From Pseudonocardia phyllosphaerae (GTDB taxonomy: Bacteria > Actinomycetota > Actinomycetes > Mycobacteriales > Pseudonocardiaceae), in the NCBI RefSeq assembly GCF_046546475.1, contig NZ_JBKGXS010000004.1, forward strand, positions 1 to 64,000: a stretch of DNA of 64,000 nucleotides, given 5' to 3'. The position numbers and the translations under genes are program-made. Below the pieces are notes generated by a model. It ran no database searches. It was not told the origin of the DNA and saw only the letters and a program-made list of their open reading frames with translations. This document shows, piece by piece, positions 26,123 to 33,432 of this stretch (position 1 is its first letter; each line of letters begins with the position of its first letter).

Positions 26123-26869
26123 TCAGGACTCGGGCGCGAACTCCGCCTCGGTGACCTCGGGGCTGATCTCGGTGCCGTGGTGCTCGCCCTGGCAGATGGC
26201 CGCCATCAGGCCGTCGCGCTCGATGTCGAACACGTGCAGCGGCAGGCCGTGGTCGCGGGCCAGGATGAACGCGGTCTGGTCCATCACCGCGAGCCTGCGC
26301 TCCAGCACCTCGTCGTAGGGCAGGCGCTCGTAGCGGCGGGCGTCGGGGTTCTTGCGCGGATCGGTGTCGTAGACGCCGTCGACGCCGTGCTTGGCGACCA
26401 GCAGCGCGTCGGCGCCGATCTCCAGCGCCCGCTGCACGCTCGGGTAGTCGGTGGTGATGAACGGCTGCCCGTTGCCACCGGAGAAGATCAGGATCGAGTC
26501 CTTGTCCAGGTGGCGCTTGGCCCGCAGTCGCAGGAACGGCTCGGCGACGGCGTTGATCGGGATCGCGGTCATGACGCGGACGTTGTCCTCGCCGCCCGCG
26601 GAGAGCTTGCCCCGCAGCAGCAGACCGTTGATGACGGTGCCGAGCATGCCGATGTTGTCGGCCTCGACGCGGTCGATACCCCAGTCGTCGGACCGGTTGC
26701 CGCGGAACACGTTCCCGCCCCCGACGACGACGGCGATCTGCACGCCCAGCGCACGGACCTGCTTGATCTGGTCGGCGAGGTGGGCCAGTGCCTGGGCGGA
26801 GAAGCCGAACCCGTCGTCACCGGACATCGCCTGACCGCTCAGCTTGATGACCACCCGGTTGTACTTCAA
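26123..26869 (-). CDS. UMP kinase family protein (PyrH-like paralogue)
   Basis: The 248-residue protein is an amino-acid-kinase-fold UMP kinase. Motifs match PyrH: VVIKLSGQAMSG at the N-terminus, VVVGGGNVFRG, EADNIGMLGTVING (UMP site), FSGGNGQPFITTDYPS, GVDGVYDTDPRKNPDA and the C-terminal EHHGTEI. Actinobacterial pyrH normally sits with tsf and frr, and its sequence differs clearly from this one, so this is likely a second copy, or a laterally acquired one. TTG 26869 is preferred because GAGGGGAG lies 7 bases upstream and it gives the standard MKYNRVVIKLSG start; GTG 26893 is the alternative. It lies between helY and tatC, where M. tuberculosis has nothing. Confidence 0.85.
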   Translation of the reverse strand: MKYNRVVIKLSGQAMSGDDGFGFSAQALAHLADQIKQVRALGVQIAVVVGGGNVFRGNRSDDWGIDRVEADNIGMLGTVINGLLLRGKLSAGGEDNVRVMTAIPINAVAEPFLRLRAKRHLDKDSILIFSGGNGQPFITTDYPSVQRALEIGADALLVAKHGVDGVYDTDPRKNPDARRYERLPYDEVLERRLAVMDQTAFILARDHGLPLHVFDIERDGLMAAICQGEHHGTEISPEVTEAEFAPES

Positions 26870-26963
26870 CGCCCGTCTCCCCTCGCCGTGCACTGCCGCG
26901 GCGGATCGTACGGAGGGGGCGCCGCCCGGGGTCCGGTGGGTACCCGGGAATCAGGTGATGTCG

Positions 26964-27998
26964 TCAGGTGATGTCGTCGTAGCCGGTCTCGCGCGGCCGC
27001 TCCACCGGTGCCGGCGGCGGGACCGGGCGGGGCGCCTCGATCTCCGACGGCGCGACGTCCGACGGGCCACCGATCTCCGACGTGCCCCCGATCTCCGAGG
27101 GCCCGCCGACCGCGGACGGCGCCGGGATCGACGACGGCGTGGTGTCCACCGGCGACGGCGCGTCCGGGTCCCAGCTGTCCCAGCCCTCGGCGGCACGGCG
27201 CTTCGCCTTGCGCCGGTCCTGGATCCGGGCGACCTGGATGGCACCCTCGAACAGCAGGGTCAGCGCGAACGCCAGCACCAGCATCGAGATCGGGTCCTGG
27301 CCGGGCGTGGCGACGGCGGCGAAGCAGAACAGCGCGAAGATCAGCCCGCGGCGGGACTTGCGCAGCAGCTCGTAGGAGATGACCCCGGCGCCGTTGAGCG
27401 CGACGACCAGCAGCGGGATCAGGAAGCTGACCCCGAAGATGACGATCAGGTTCACGACCAGGCTGAAATACGACTGGCCGGTCAGCGCCGTCGTCTGGAT
27501 CTCCGAGCCGATCGTGAGCAGGAACTTCAGCGCCTGCGGGATGATCAGGTACGCGAGCACGGCGCCGGCGACGAACAGGACCGCGGCGACCGAGACGAAC
27601 GCCATCGCGTAGCGGCGTTCCTTCTTGTGCAGGCCCGGGGTGATGAAGCCCCACAGCTGGTAGAGCCAGACCGGGCAGGCCAGGATGACCCCGGCCGTCG
27701 CGCCGACCTTGAGGCGCAGCATGAACTGGTCGAACGGTGTGGTGCCGAGCAGCGTGCACGCCTTCGGGTCCGCGCTGAGCTGGGCACGCGCCGACGGCGG
27801 GAGGTCGCAGTAGGGCTGTTTGAGCAGCGCACCGAGGCTCGGGAACCCGAAGAACGCGACCTCGAACCAGATGTAGCCGACGACCGTGGTGAGCGCGATC
27901 GCGATCAGCGAGATGCCGAGCCGGGTGCGCAGCTCGTAGAGGTGCTCGACGAGCGTCATCGTCCCGTCGGGGTTCGCCCGGCGCTTGCTGCGGATCAC
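26964..27998 (-). CDS. tatC: Sec-independent protein translocase TatC
   Basis: The multi-spanning receptor of the twin-arginine pathway, which with TatA exports folded proteins. The N-terminal TLVEHLYELRTRLG and the segments TPFDQFMLRLKVG, VWLYQLWGFITPGL and FGVSFLIPLLVV are diagnostic, and about six membrane helices are predicted. At 344 residues it is longer than usual: the last 80 or so are a hydrophilic tail rich in Pro and Ser with repeated SEIGG units. The GTG start at 27998 lies 8 bases after the tatA stop, so the two are cotranscribed. Confidence 0.95.
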   Translation of the reverse strand: MIRSKRRANPDGTMTLVEHLYELRTRLGISLIAIALTTVVGYIWFEVAFFGFPSLGALLKQPYCDLPPSARAQLSADPKACTLLGTTPFDQFMLRLKVGATAGVILACPVWLYQLWGFITPGLHKKERRYAMAFVSVAAVLFVAGAVLAYLIIPQALKFLLTIGSEIQTTALTGQSYFSLVVNLIVIFGVSFLIPLLVVALNGAGVISYELLRKSRRGLIFALFCFAAVATPGQDPISMLVLAFALTLLFEGAIQVARIQDRRKAKRRAAEGWDSWDPDAPSPVDTTPSSIPAPSAVGGPSEIGGTSEIGGPSDVAPSEIEAPRPVPPPAPVERPRETGYDDIT

Positions 27999-28006
27999 GG
28001 GCGTGC

Positions 28007-28315
28007 TCAGCGGGTGGTGCCGGCGGTACCGGTGGTGCCGTCGTGCTGCGGCGCGGCCTGCGCCTGGTCCTGCTGGGCCGGCTGTGCGGGCCGGGTCGGC
28101 TGGGCGGGCTGCTCGGGCTCGGCGGCGCGGATCTCCTGCGCGGGGGCGGCCGGCTGGTCCTTGGCCTGCGCGCCGTCCTCCTTGAGGCCCTTCATCTCAC
28201 CCTTGAACACGCGGGCCGACTGGCCGACCGACCGGGCCATGTCCGGCAGCTTCTTCGCACCGAACAGCAGGAGCAGGACGGCAATGATGATCAGCCACTC
28301 GTAGCCACCGGGCAT
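28007..28315 (-). CDS. tatA: Sec-independent protein translocase TatA
   Basis: A 102-residue protein with one N-terminal membrane helix (YEWLIIIAVLLLLFGAKKLP), the FGAKKLPD hinge and an amphipathic helix (MARSVGQSARVFKGEMKGL), followed by an acidic, Gln/Pro/Ala-rich tail. TatA oligomers form the pore of the twin-arginine translocase. It precedes tatC by 8 bases and follows pafC on the same strand, the order known from mycobacteria. Confidence 0.95.
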   Translation of the reverse strand: MPGGYEWLIIIAVLLLLFGAKKLPDMARSVGQSARVFKGEMKGLKEDGAQAKDQPAAPAQEIRAAEPEQPAQPTRPAQPAQQDQAQAAPQHDGTTGTAGTTR

Positions 28316-28469
28316 GGCGCGAACCTCCGTCGACGTCGGTGACCCGCGCGGGGCGCCCGCGGGGACCGTCTGCCCCGAGGATACGCACGCCCCGCAGTGG
28401 CCCGGATCTCCCCCGGCGAACCGGACACCCCGGACACCGGATGATCACCTGCGGTTCACCGGCGGCGGC

Positions 28470-29471
28470 TCACCCGGCCGGGTCGTCCGCGGCGGCGAGA
28501 GCGGCGCGGGCCCGGTCGCGCACGGCGTCGGCGAGCTCGGCGGGCTCGACGATCCGGGCGGCCCCGCCGAGCCCCAGCACCAGCCGGACCAGCCAGTCCG
28601 GGTCGGCGTAGCGCAGCAGGGCCCGGATCGGCCGGCCGGGATCGGTCTCCTCCGGCGTCCCGGGACGCACCTCGTCGACCGGGTAGTACTCGGCCACCCA
28701 GTGCGCGGCCGGCTGCAGCTCCAGCACCGCGCTGCGGTGCCCCTGCTCGGGCCGGAACAACCCCGCGGAGACGTCGGTGCGCTCGGCCTCCGGGTGCGGG
28801 TCGGCGGGCTCGTCGAGCTCCTCGGCCTGCTCCACCCGGTCCAGGCGGAACAGCCGCACGCCCTCGGCGCGGCGGCACCAGGCCTCCAGGTAGCCGCGGC
28901 CGTCCGCGACGACCAGCCGCATCGGGTCGACCACGCGGCGGGACACCGCGTCCCGCCCGGCGGTGAAGTAGACGATCCGCAGCGCCCGGTGCCGGGCCAG
29001 CGCGCCGCGCAGCACCGCCGTCGTCGCCCGCTCACCGGGCCCGTTGTCGGCGGCGACGACCCCGGCCGGGCCGCTCCCCTCCCCCGCGGCGCCGTCTCCG
29101 ACGGCCGCCTCGACCTTGCCGATGGCGCGGGCGACGGCGTCGGAGTCGACGACGCCGGGGATCTCGTGCAGCGTCCGCAGCGCGACGAGCAGCGCCGTCG
29201 CCTCCGCGGTGGTCAGGCGGAGCGGGCGGGTGAGCCCGGCGTCGAACACGACGTCGACGGTGTCCCCGGCGAACGACAGGTCGACCAGGTCACCGGGCCC
29301 GTAACCGGGCAGCCCGCACATCCACAGCAGCTCCAGGTCGGTGCGCAGCTGCTTCTCGCTCACCCCGAAGTCGGCGGCCATCTCCGCGACCGGGACGCCC
29401 GGGTGGGCCCGCAGGTAGGGCACCAGGCTGAGCAGCCGCGGGACGCGCTCGCCGACCCCGATGCGGCTCAC
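28470..29471 (-). CDS. pafC: WYL-domain transcriptional regulator PafC
   Basis: The 333-residue protein has an N-terminal winged helix (RVPRLLSLVPYLRAHPGVPV and EMAADFGVSEKQLRTDLELL), a WYL domain (about 155-235) and a C-terminal WCX extension. PafC partners PafB as an activator of the recA-independent DNA-damage response in mycobacteria. Its GTG at 29471 overlaps the pafB stop (TGA 29470-29468), so translation is coupled. Homology to PafB over the whole length is evident, and the pair remains unfused here. Confidence 0.93.
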   Translation of the reverse strand: MSRIGVGERVPRLLSLVPYLRAHPGVPVAEMAADFGVSEKQLRTDLELLWMCGLPGYGPGDLVDLSFAGDTVDVVFDAGLTRPLRLTTAEATALLVALRTLHEIPGVVDSDAVARAIGKVEAAVGDGAAGEGSGPAGVVAADNGPGERATTAVLRGALARHRALRIVYFTAGRDAVSRRVVDPMRLVVADGRGYLEAWCRRAEGVRLFRLDRVEQAEELDEPADPHPEAERTDVSAGLFRPEQGHRSAVLELQPAAHWVAEYYPVDEVRPGTPEETDPGRPIRALLRYADPDWLVRLVLGLGGAARIVEPAELADAVRDRARAALAAADDPAG

Positions 29472-30487
29472 GAGCGCGTCTCCACGGGCAGCGTCTCCAC
29501 CGGCACGCCCGCCGCGGCGGCCCACAGCGCCCGGACGGCGTCACGCAGGGACTCCGGCTCCAGGACGGCGACGTCCGGACCGTGCCCGGCCAGCCAGCGC
29601 GCCAGCACACCGCGGTCGCGGACGTCGAACTCGACCTCGACGCCGGCGCGCCCGCCGTGCTCACGCGGCCCCTGCTCACGGCCGATGCGGCGCAGCCCGG
29701 CGGCCCGGTCCTGCGCCACCCACACCCGGGCGGTGCCGGTGACCGGCGGCGGCCCGGCGGACTCGCGGACCAGGGCCCGCAGGTCGACGTCGTCGGGCAC
29801 GGTCACCGCGCCGGGCCTGCCGGTGGTGCGGACCGCACCGCGGATGCGGGACAGCCGGAAGCAGCGGACGTCGTCGCGGTCGCGGTCGTGGCCGACCAGG
29901 TACCAGCGGCCCCGGAACGACACCACGCCCCACGGCTCGACGGTCCGCTGCGCCGGCGGGTCGGCCGGGCCGCGACGGTGCTCGAAGGTCACGACCTTCC
30001 CGTCGCGGCAGGCCGACAGCAGCGGCGCCAGCGCAGGCTCCCCCGCCTGCGCGCCGGGCCGGACGGCGGCCGCCGGGGAGTCCGCGACCTCCACCCCGGC
30101 CGCGCGCAGTTTCACCAGCGCGCCGTGCGCGGCCCCGGCCAGCTCCGGGGAGTCCCACAGGTTCCCGGCCAGGGCGACGGCGGTGGCCTCGTCGGGGTCC
30201 AGCGCGATCTCGCCGAGCTCGTAGTCGGCGCGGGCGATCCGGTAGCCGTCGGCGGCGTCGAACACCGAGGTCCGGCCGGTCTCGAGCGGGACGCCCAGCT
30301 CCCGCAGCTCGGACTTGTCCCGCTCGAACATCCGGAAGAACGCGTCGTCGTTCGGGGCCTCGGCGTATCCGGGCACGGTCGCGCGGATCCGTTCGGCGGG
30401 CAGGAACTGCCGCGTGGACATCAGGCAGAGCACCAGGTTGACCAGGCGCTCCGCACGCGCGGTGGACACGCACGGCATCGTAGCCAC
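29468..30487 (-). CDS. pafB: WYL-domain transcriptional regulator PafB
   Basis: A 339-residue regulator with an N-terminal winged helix (ARAERLVNLVLCLMSTRQFL plus FFRMFERDKSELRELGVPL), a WYL domain around WGVVSFRGRWYLVGHDRDRD and a C-terminal WCX domain. PafB and PafC together activate DNA-damage genes in mycobacteria. GTG 30487 is the longest start; ATG 30478 three codons in is equally possible. It is divergent from a small conserved gene 89 bases away. In mycobacteria pafA immediately precedes pafB; here a glutaminase and the small gene intervene. Confidence 0.93.
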   Translation of the reverse strand: MATMPCVSTARAERLVNLVLCLMSTRQFLPAERIRATVPGYAEAPNDDAFFRMFERDKSELRELGVPLETGRTSVFDAADGYRIARADYELGEIALDPDEATAVALAGNLWDSPELAGAAHGALVKLRAAGVEVADSPAAAVRPGAQAGEPALAPLLSACRDGKVVTFEHRRGPADPPAQRTVEPWGVVSFRGRWYLVGHDRDRDDVRCFRLSRIRGAVRTTGRPGAVTVPDDVDLRALVRESAGPPPVTGTARVWVAQDRAAGLRRIGREQGPREHGGRAGVEVEFDVRDRGVLARWLAGHGPDVAVLEPESLRDAVRALWAAAAGVPVETLPVETRS

Positions 30488-30576
30488 GCCCGATCCGTCC
30501 GATCACGCGACGCCCGGGCGTCTCATCCTGCGACAGGGTCGTTGACGCAGGCCGGGACGAGGGAAACCCTCGACGG

Positions 30577-30828
30577 ATGACGGCCGGAGCGGGCACCGAG
30601 CAGGAGACCTTCAACCCGTGGACGGTGGTGAACATCGTGTTCCACCACCTCGCCGACGCCGGGCTGCACCCGGTGCTGGGCGGTCAGGGCGACCCCGCGG
30701 CCGCCGCGACCGACCTGCTGGCGGCCATGGGCATCGCCGCCGCGCACGACAAGGCAGGCCCCGCGGACCCGGAGATCCGCGACGAGCTGACCGAGCTGCG
30801 CAGGACCCTGATGCCCGGGATCGAGTGA
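30577..30828 (+). CDS. conserved small protein of unknown function
   Basis: An 83-residue soluble protein beginning MTAGAGTEQETFNPWTVVNI and continuing with VFHHLADAGLHPVLG, then a helical C-terminus (PEIRDELTELRRTLMPGIE). Base composition and codon use match neighbours, and the start follows a clear gap, so it is likely real. I do not recognise a named domain. It is divergent from pafB and upstream of the glutaminase gene in the same direction, separated from it by a long hairpin. Confidence 0.75.
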   Translation: MTAGAGTEQETFNPWTVVNIVFHHLADAGLHPVLGGQGDPAAAATDLLAAMGIAAAHDKAGPADPEIRDELTELRRTLMPGIE

Positions 30829-30870
30829 ATTCCCTCCCGGACTCGAATCCCCTCGCCCTTCTGATCTAGG

Positions 30871-30920
30871 TTCCGCCCCGCGGGCGGCACCCGACCCGGG
30901 TGCCGCCGGACGGGGCGGAA
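30871..30920 (+). promoter_or_regulatory. long hairpin just upstream of the glutaminase gene
   Basis: ttccgccccg (30871-30880) pairs with 30911-30920, and ggcggcaccc (30883-30892) with 30898-30907, around a 5-base loop, giving about 20 paired bases. It may terminate the upstream gene, but its 3' arm runs into the AAGGGGG ribosome-binding site (30919-30925) of the glutaminase gene, so it may also limit its translation. Confidence 0.5.
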
Positions 30921-30933
30921 GGGGGCGACGGCG

Positions 30934-32001
30934 GTGGTCGCACGGGCCGAACGGGAGATCGTGCAGCGCCAGCTCGAGGAGCTGCACAGCACCGTCGGCA
31001 GGCCGGGCGGGGCACCCGACGGCCGGGTCGTCGCGTACTACCCGCCGTCGATGGCCGCCCACGCCAACCTGTTCGGGCTGGCCGCCACCAACGTCGACGG
31101 CACCCAGTGGGAGGTCGGTGACGCCGACGTCCGGTTCCCGCTGCACTCGATCTCGAAGGTCTTCACCTACGGCCTGGCGCTGGAGGACAACGGCCGCGAC
31201 GAGGTCCTGGCCCGGATCGGCGTCGAGCCCTCCGGCGACCCGTTCAACTCGATCCGCTTCGACGAGGTCAACAACCGGCCGTTCAACGCGCTGGTCAACG
31301 CGGGCGCGCTGGTCGCGTCGAACCTGGTGCAGGGTGCGACGAAGGAGGAGAAGGTCGAGCGGCTGCTGGTGCGGCTGCGGATCTACACCGGCAACCCCGA
31401 CCTCGCCGTCGACGAGGACATCCTGGCCGAGCAGCTCACCGTCAACGACCGCAACCTCGCCCTGAGCTACCTGATGCGCAGCCTCGGGATGCTGCACGGC
31501 CCGATCGAGGACAACCTCTACGTCTACCTGGCCGCCTGCTCTGTGACCGTCACCGCTCCGGAGCTGTCGGTGATGGCCGCGACGCTGGCGCACGGCGGCG
31601 CGAACCCGTTCACCGGTGTCCCGGCGCTGCCGCGCACCTACACCCGCGACGTGCTCAGCGTGATGAGCATGTGCGGCATGTACGACGCCGCGGGCCAGTG
31701 GGCCTACGACGTCGGGATCCCCGCCAAGAGCAGCGTCTCCGGCGGGATCCTGGCGGTCATCCCGGACGCCGTCGGGGTCGGCGTCTACTCCCCCGGCCTG
31801 GACCGGCACGGCAACTCCGTACGCGGGGTCGCCGTGTGCCGGGCACTGTCGGACCGCTTCGGGCTGCACGTGTTCGCCGATCCGTCCGAGTCCTCGCTGG
31901 GGCGCATCGTGCGGCCCGCGCGGCACGGGCGTCCCGCGGAGGTGTACCCGGATCCCGAGGTCTACCCGTCCGGCGACGGGTGGCTGCCCGACAACCTGTG
32001 A
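30934..32001 (+). CDS. glsA: glutaminase A
   Basis: The 355-residue protein is a serine-dependent glutaminase converting glutamine to glutamate and ammonia. The beta-lactamase-like SxxK nucleophile is in FPLHSISKVF (S72, K75); other family motifs are EPSGDPFNSI, NKRPFNA-like NNRPFNALVNAGAL, ENLYVYLAACSVTV-like DNLYVYLAACSVTV and SVSGGILAVIPDAVGVGVYS. The GTG start is supported by AAGGGGG 9 bases upstream. It stops 30 bases before the convergent pafA stop. Confidence 0.93.
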   Translation: MVARAEREIVQRQLEELHSTVGRPGGAPDGRVVAYYPPSMAAHANLFGLAATNVDGTQWEVGDADVRFPLHSISKVFTYGLALEDNGRDEVLARIGVEPSGDPFNSIRFDEVNNRPFNALVNAGALVASNLVQGATKEEKVERLLVRLRIYTGNPDLAVDEDILAEQLTVNDRNLALSYLMRSLGMLHGPIEDNLYVYLAACSVTVTAPELSVMAATLAHGGANPFTGVPALPRTYTRDVLSVMSMCGMYDAAGQWAYDVGIPAKSSVSGGILAVIPDAVGVGVYSPGLDRHGNSVRGVAVCRALSDRFGLHVFADPSESSLGRIVRPARHGRPAEVYPDPEVYPSGDGWLPDNL

Positions 32002-32002
32002 C

Positions 32003-32019
32003 CCGCCGGGCTCCGGCGG
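32003..32019. terminator. short hairpin between convergent glsA and pafA
   Basis: ccgccgg (32003-32009) pairs with ccggcgg (32013-32019) around a 3-base loop inside the 30-base convergent gap. It could act on both transcripts, but it is short and lacks a T-run. Confidence 0.4.
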
Positions 32020-32031
32020 TCCCGCGACCCC

Positions 32032-33390
32032 CTACAGCGAGGCGATGAGCCGGTCCACCCGCTCGTCGACCGAGCGGAACGGGTCCTTGCACAGCACGGT
32101 CCGCTGCGCCTGGTCGTTCAGCTTCAGGTGCACCCAGTCCACGGTGAAGTCCCGCCCGGCGGCCTGGGCGGCGGCGATGAAGTCGCCGCGCAGCTTGGCC
32201 CGGGTCGACTGCGGCGGGGTGTCCTTGGCCGCCTCGATCTCGCCGTCGTCGGTCACGCGGTCGACGAGGTCCTTGCGCTGCAGCATGTCGAACAGCCCGC
32301 GGCCGCGCCGGACGTCGTGGTAGGCCAGGTCGAGCTGGGCGATGCGGGCGCTGGACAGGTCCAGGTCGTGCTTGTCGCGGTACCGCTCGACGAGCCGGTG
32401 CTTGATCGCCCAGTCGATCTCGCGGTCGATCATCGACAGGTTCTGCGACTCGACGGCGTCGAGCGTGCGGCCCCACAGCTCCACGACCCGCTCCATCACC
32501 GGGTCCTCGTGCCGATCGCGCAGGAACTCCACGGCGCGGGCGTGGTACTCGCGCTGGATGTCCAGGGCGCTGGCCTCGCGGCCACCGGCCATCCGCACCG
32601 GACGGCGCCCGGTGAGGTCGTGGCTGATCTCGCGGATCGCGCGGATCGGGTTGTCCAGGGTGAAGTCCCGGAACTGGATCCCGGCCTCGATCATCTCCAG
32701 GACCAGCGTCACCGTGCCCACCTTGAGCAGCGTGGTGACCTCGGACATGTTCGAGTCGCCGACGATCACGTGCAGCCGGCGGTAGCGCTCGGCGTCGGCG
32801 TGCGGCTCGTCGCGGGTGTTGATGATCGGCCGCGAGCGGGTGGTCGCCGAGGAGACGCCCTCCCAGATGTGCTCGGCCCGCTGCGAGAGACAGAACACCG
32901 CGCCGCGCGGGGTCTGCAGCACCTTGCCCGCCCCGCAGATCAGCTGGCGGGTGACCAGGAACGGGAGCAGCACGTCGGCGATCCGGGAGAACTCGCCCTG
33001 CCGCGCCACCAGGTAGTTCTCGTGGCAGCCGTAGGAGTTCCCGGCCGAGTCGGTGTTGTTCTTGAACAGGTAGATGTCGCCGCCGATGCCCTCGTCGATC
33101 AGCCGCCGCTCGGCGTCGACGAGCAGGTCCTCGAGGATCCGCTCACCGGCCTTGTCGTGCGCGACGAGCTGGGTCAGCGAGTCGCACTCGGCGGTCGCGT
33201 ACTCGGGGTGGGACCCGACGTCGAGGTAGAGACGGGCACCGTTGCGGAGGAAGACGTTCGACGACCGGCCCCACGACACGACCCTCCGGAAGAGGTAGCG
33301 CGCCACCTCGTCCGGGGACAGGCGGCGCTGCCCGTGGAAGGTGCACGTGACACCGAACTCCGTCTCGACCCCGAAGATCCGACGCTGCAT
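32032..33390 (-). CDS. pafA: Pup--protein ligase PafA
   Basis: The 452-residue enzyme attaches the C-terminal Glu of Pup to substrate lysines using ATP, marking proteins for the proteasome. It has the glutamine-synthetase-like fold: metal-binding E9 and E11 in GVETEFGV, the catalytic Asp at 57 (RLYLDVGSHPEYATAECD), FKNNTDSAGNSYGCHENYL, IINTRDEPHADAERYRRLHV and VGDSNMSEVTTLLKVGT. Length equals that of the mycobacterial protein. It lacks the Dop-specific loop. Start ATG 33390. It is near pafBC but 15 kb from the proteasome genes. Confidence 0.96.
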   Translation of the reverse strand: MQRRIFGVETEFGVTCTFHGQRRLSPDEVARYLFRRVVSWGRSSNVFLRNGARLYLDVGSHPEYATAECDSLTQLVAHDKAGERILEDLLVDAERRLIDEGIGGDIYLFKNNTDSAGNSYGCHENYLVARQGEFSRIADVLLPFLVTRQLICGAGKVLQTPRGAVFCLSQRAEHIWEGVSSATTRSRPIINTRDEPHADAERYRRLHVIVGDSNMSEVTTLLKVGTVTLVLEMIEAGIQFRDFTLDNPIRAIREISHDLTGRRPVRMAGGREASALDIQREYHARAVEFLRDRHEDPVMERVVELWGRTLDAVESQNLSMIDREIDWAIKHRLVERYRDKHDLDLSSARIAQLDLAYHDVRRGRGLFDMLQRKDLVDRVTDDGEIEAAKDTPPQSTRAKLRGDFIAAAQAAGRDFTVDWVHLKLNDQAQRTVLCKDPFRSVDERVDRLIASL

Positions 33391-33432
33391 GCCGTTCAGG
33401 GTAAGTGTCCGACCCCCTCTAGTGTCACGGTT

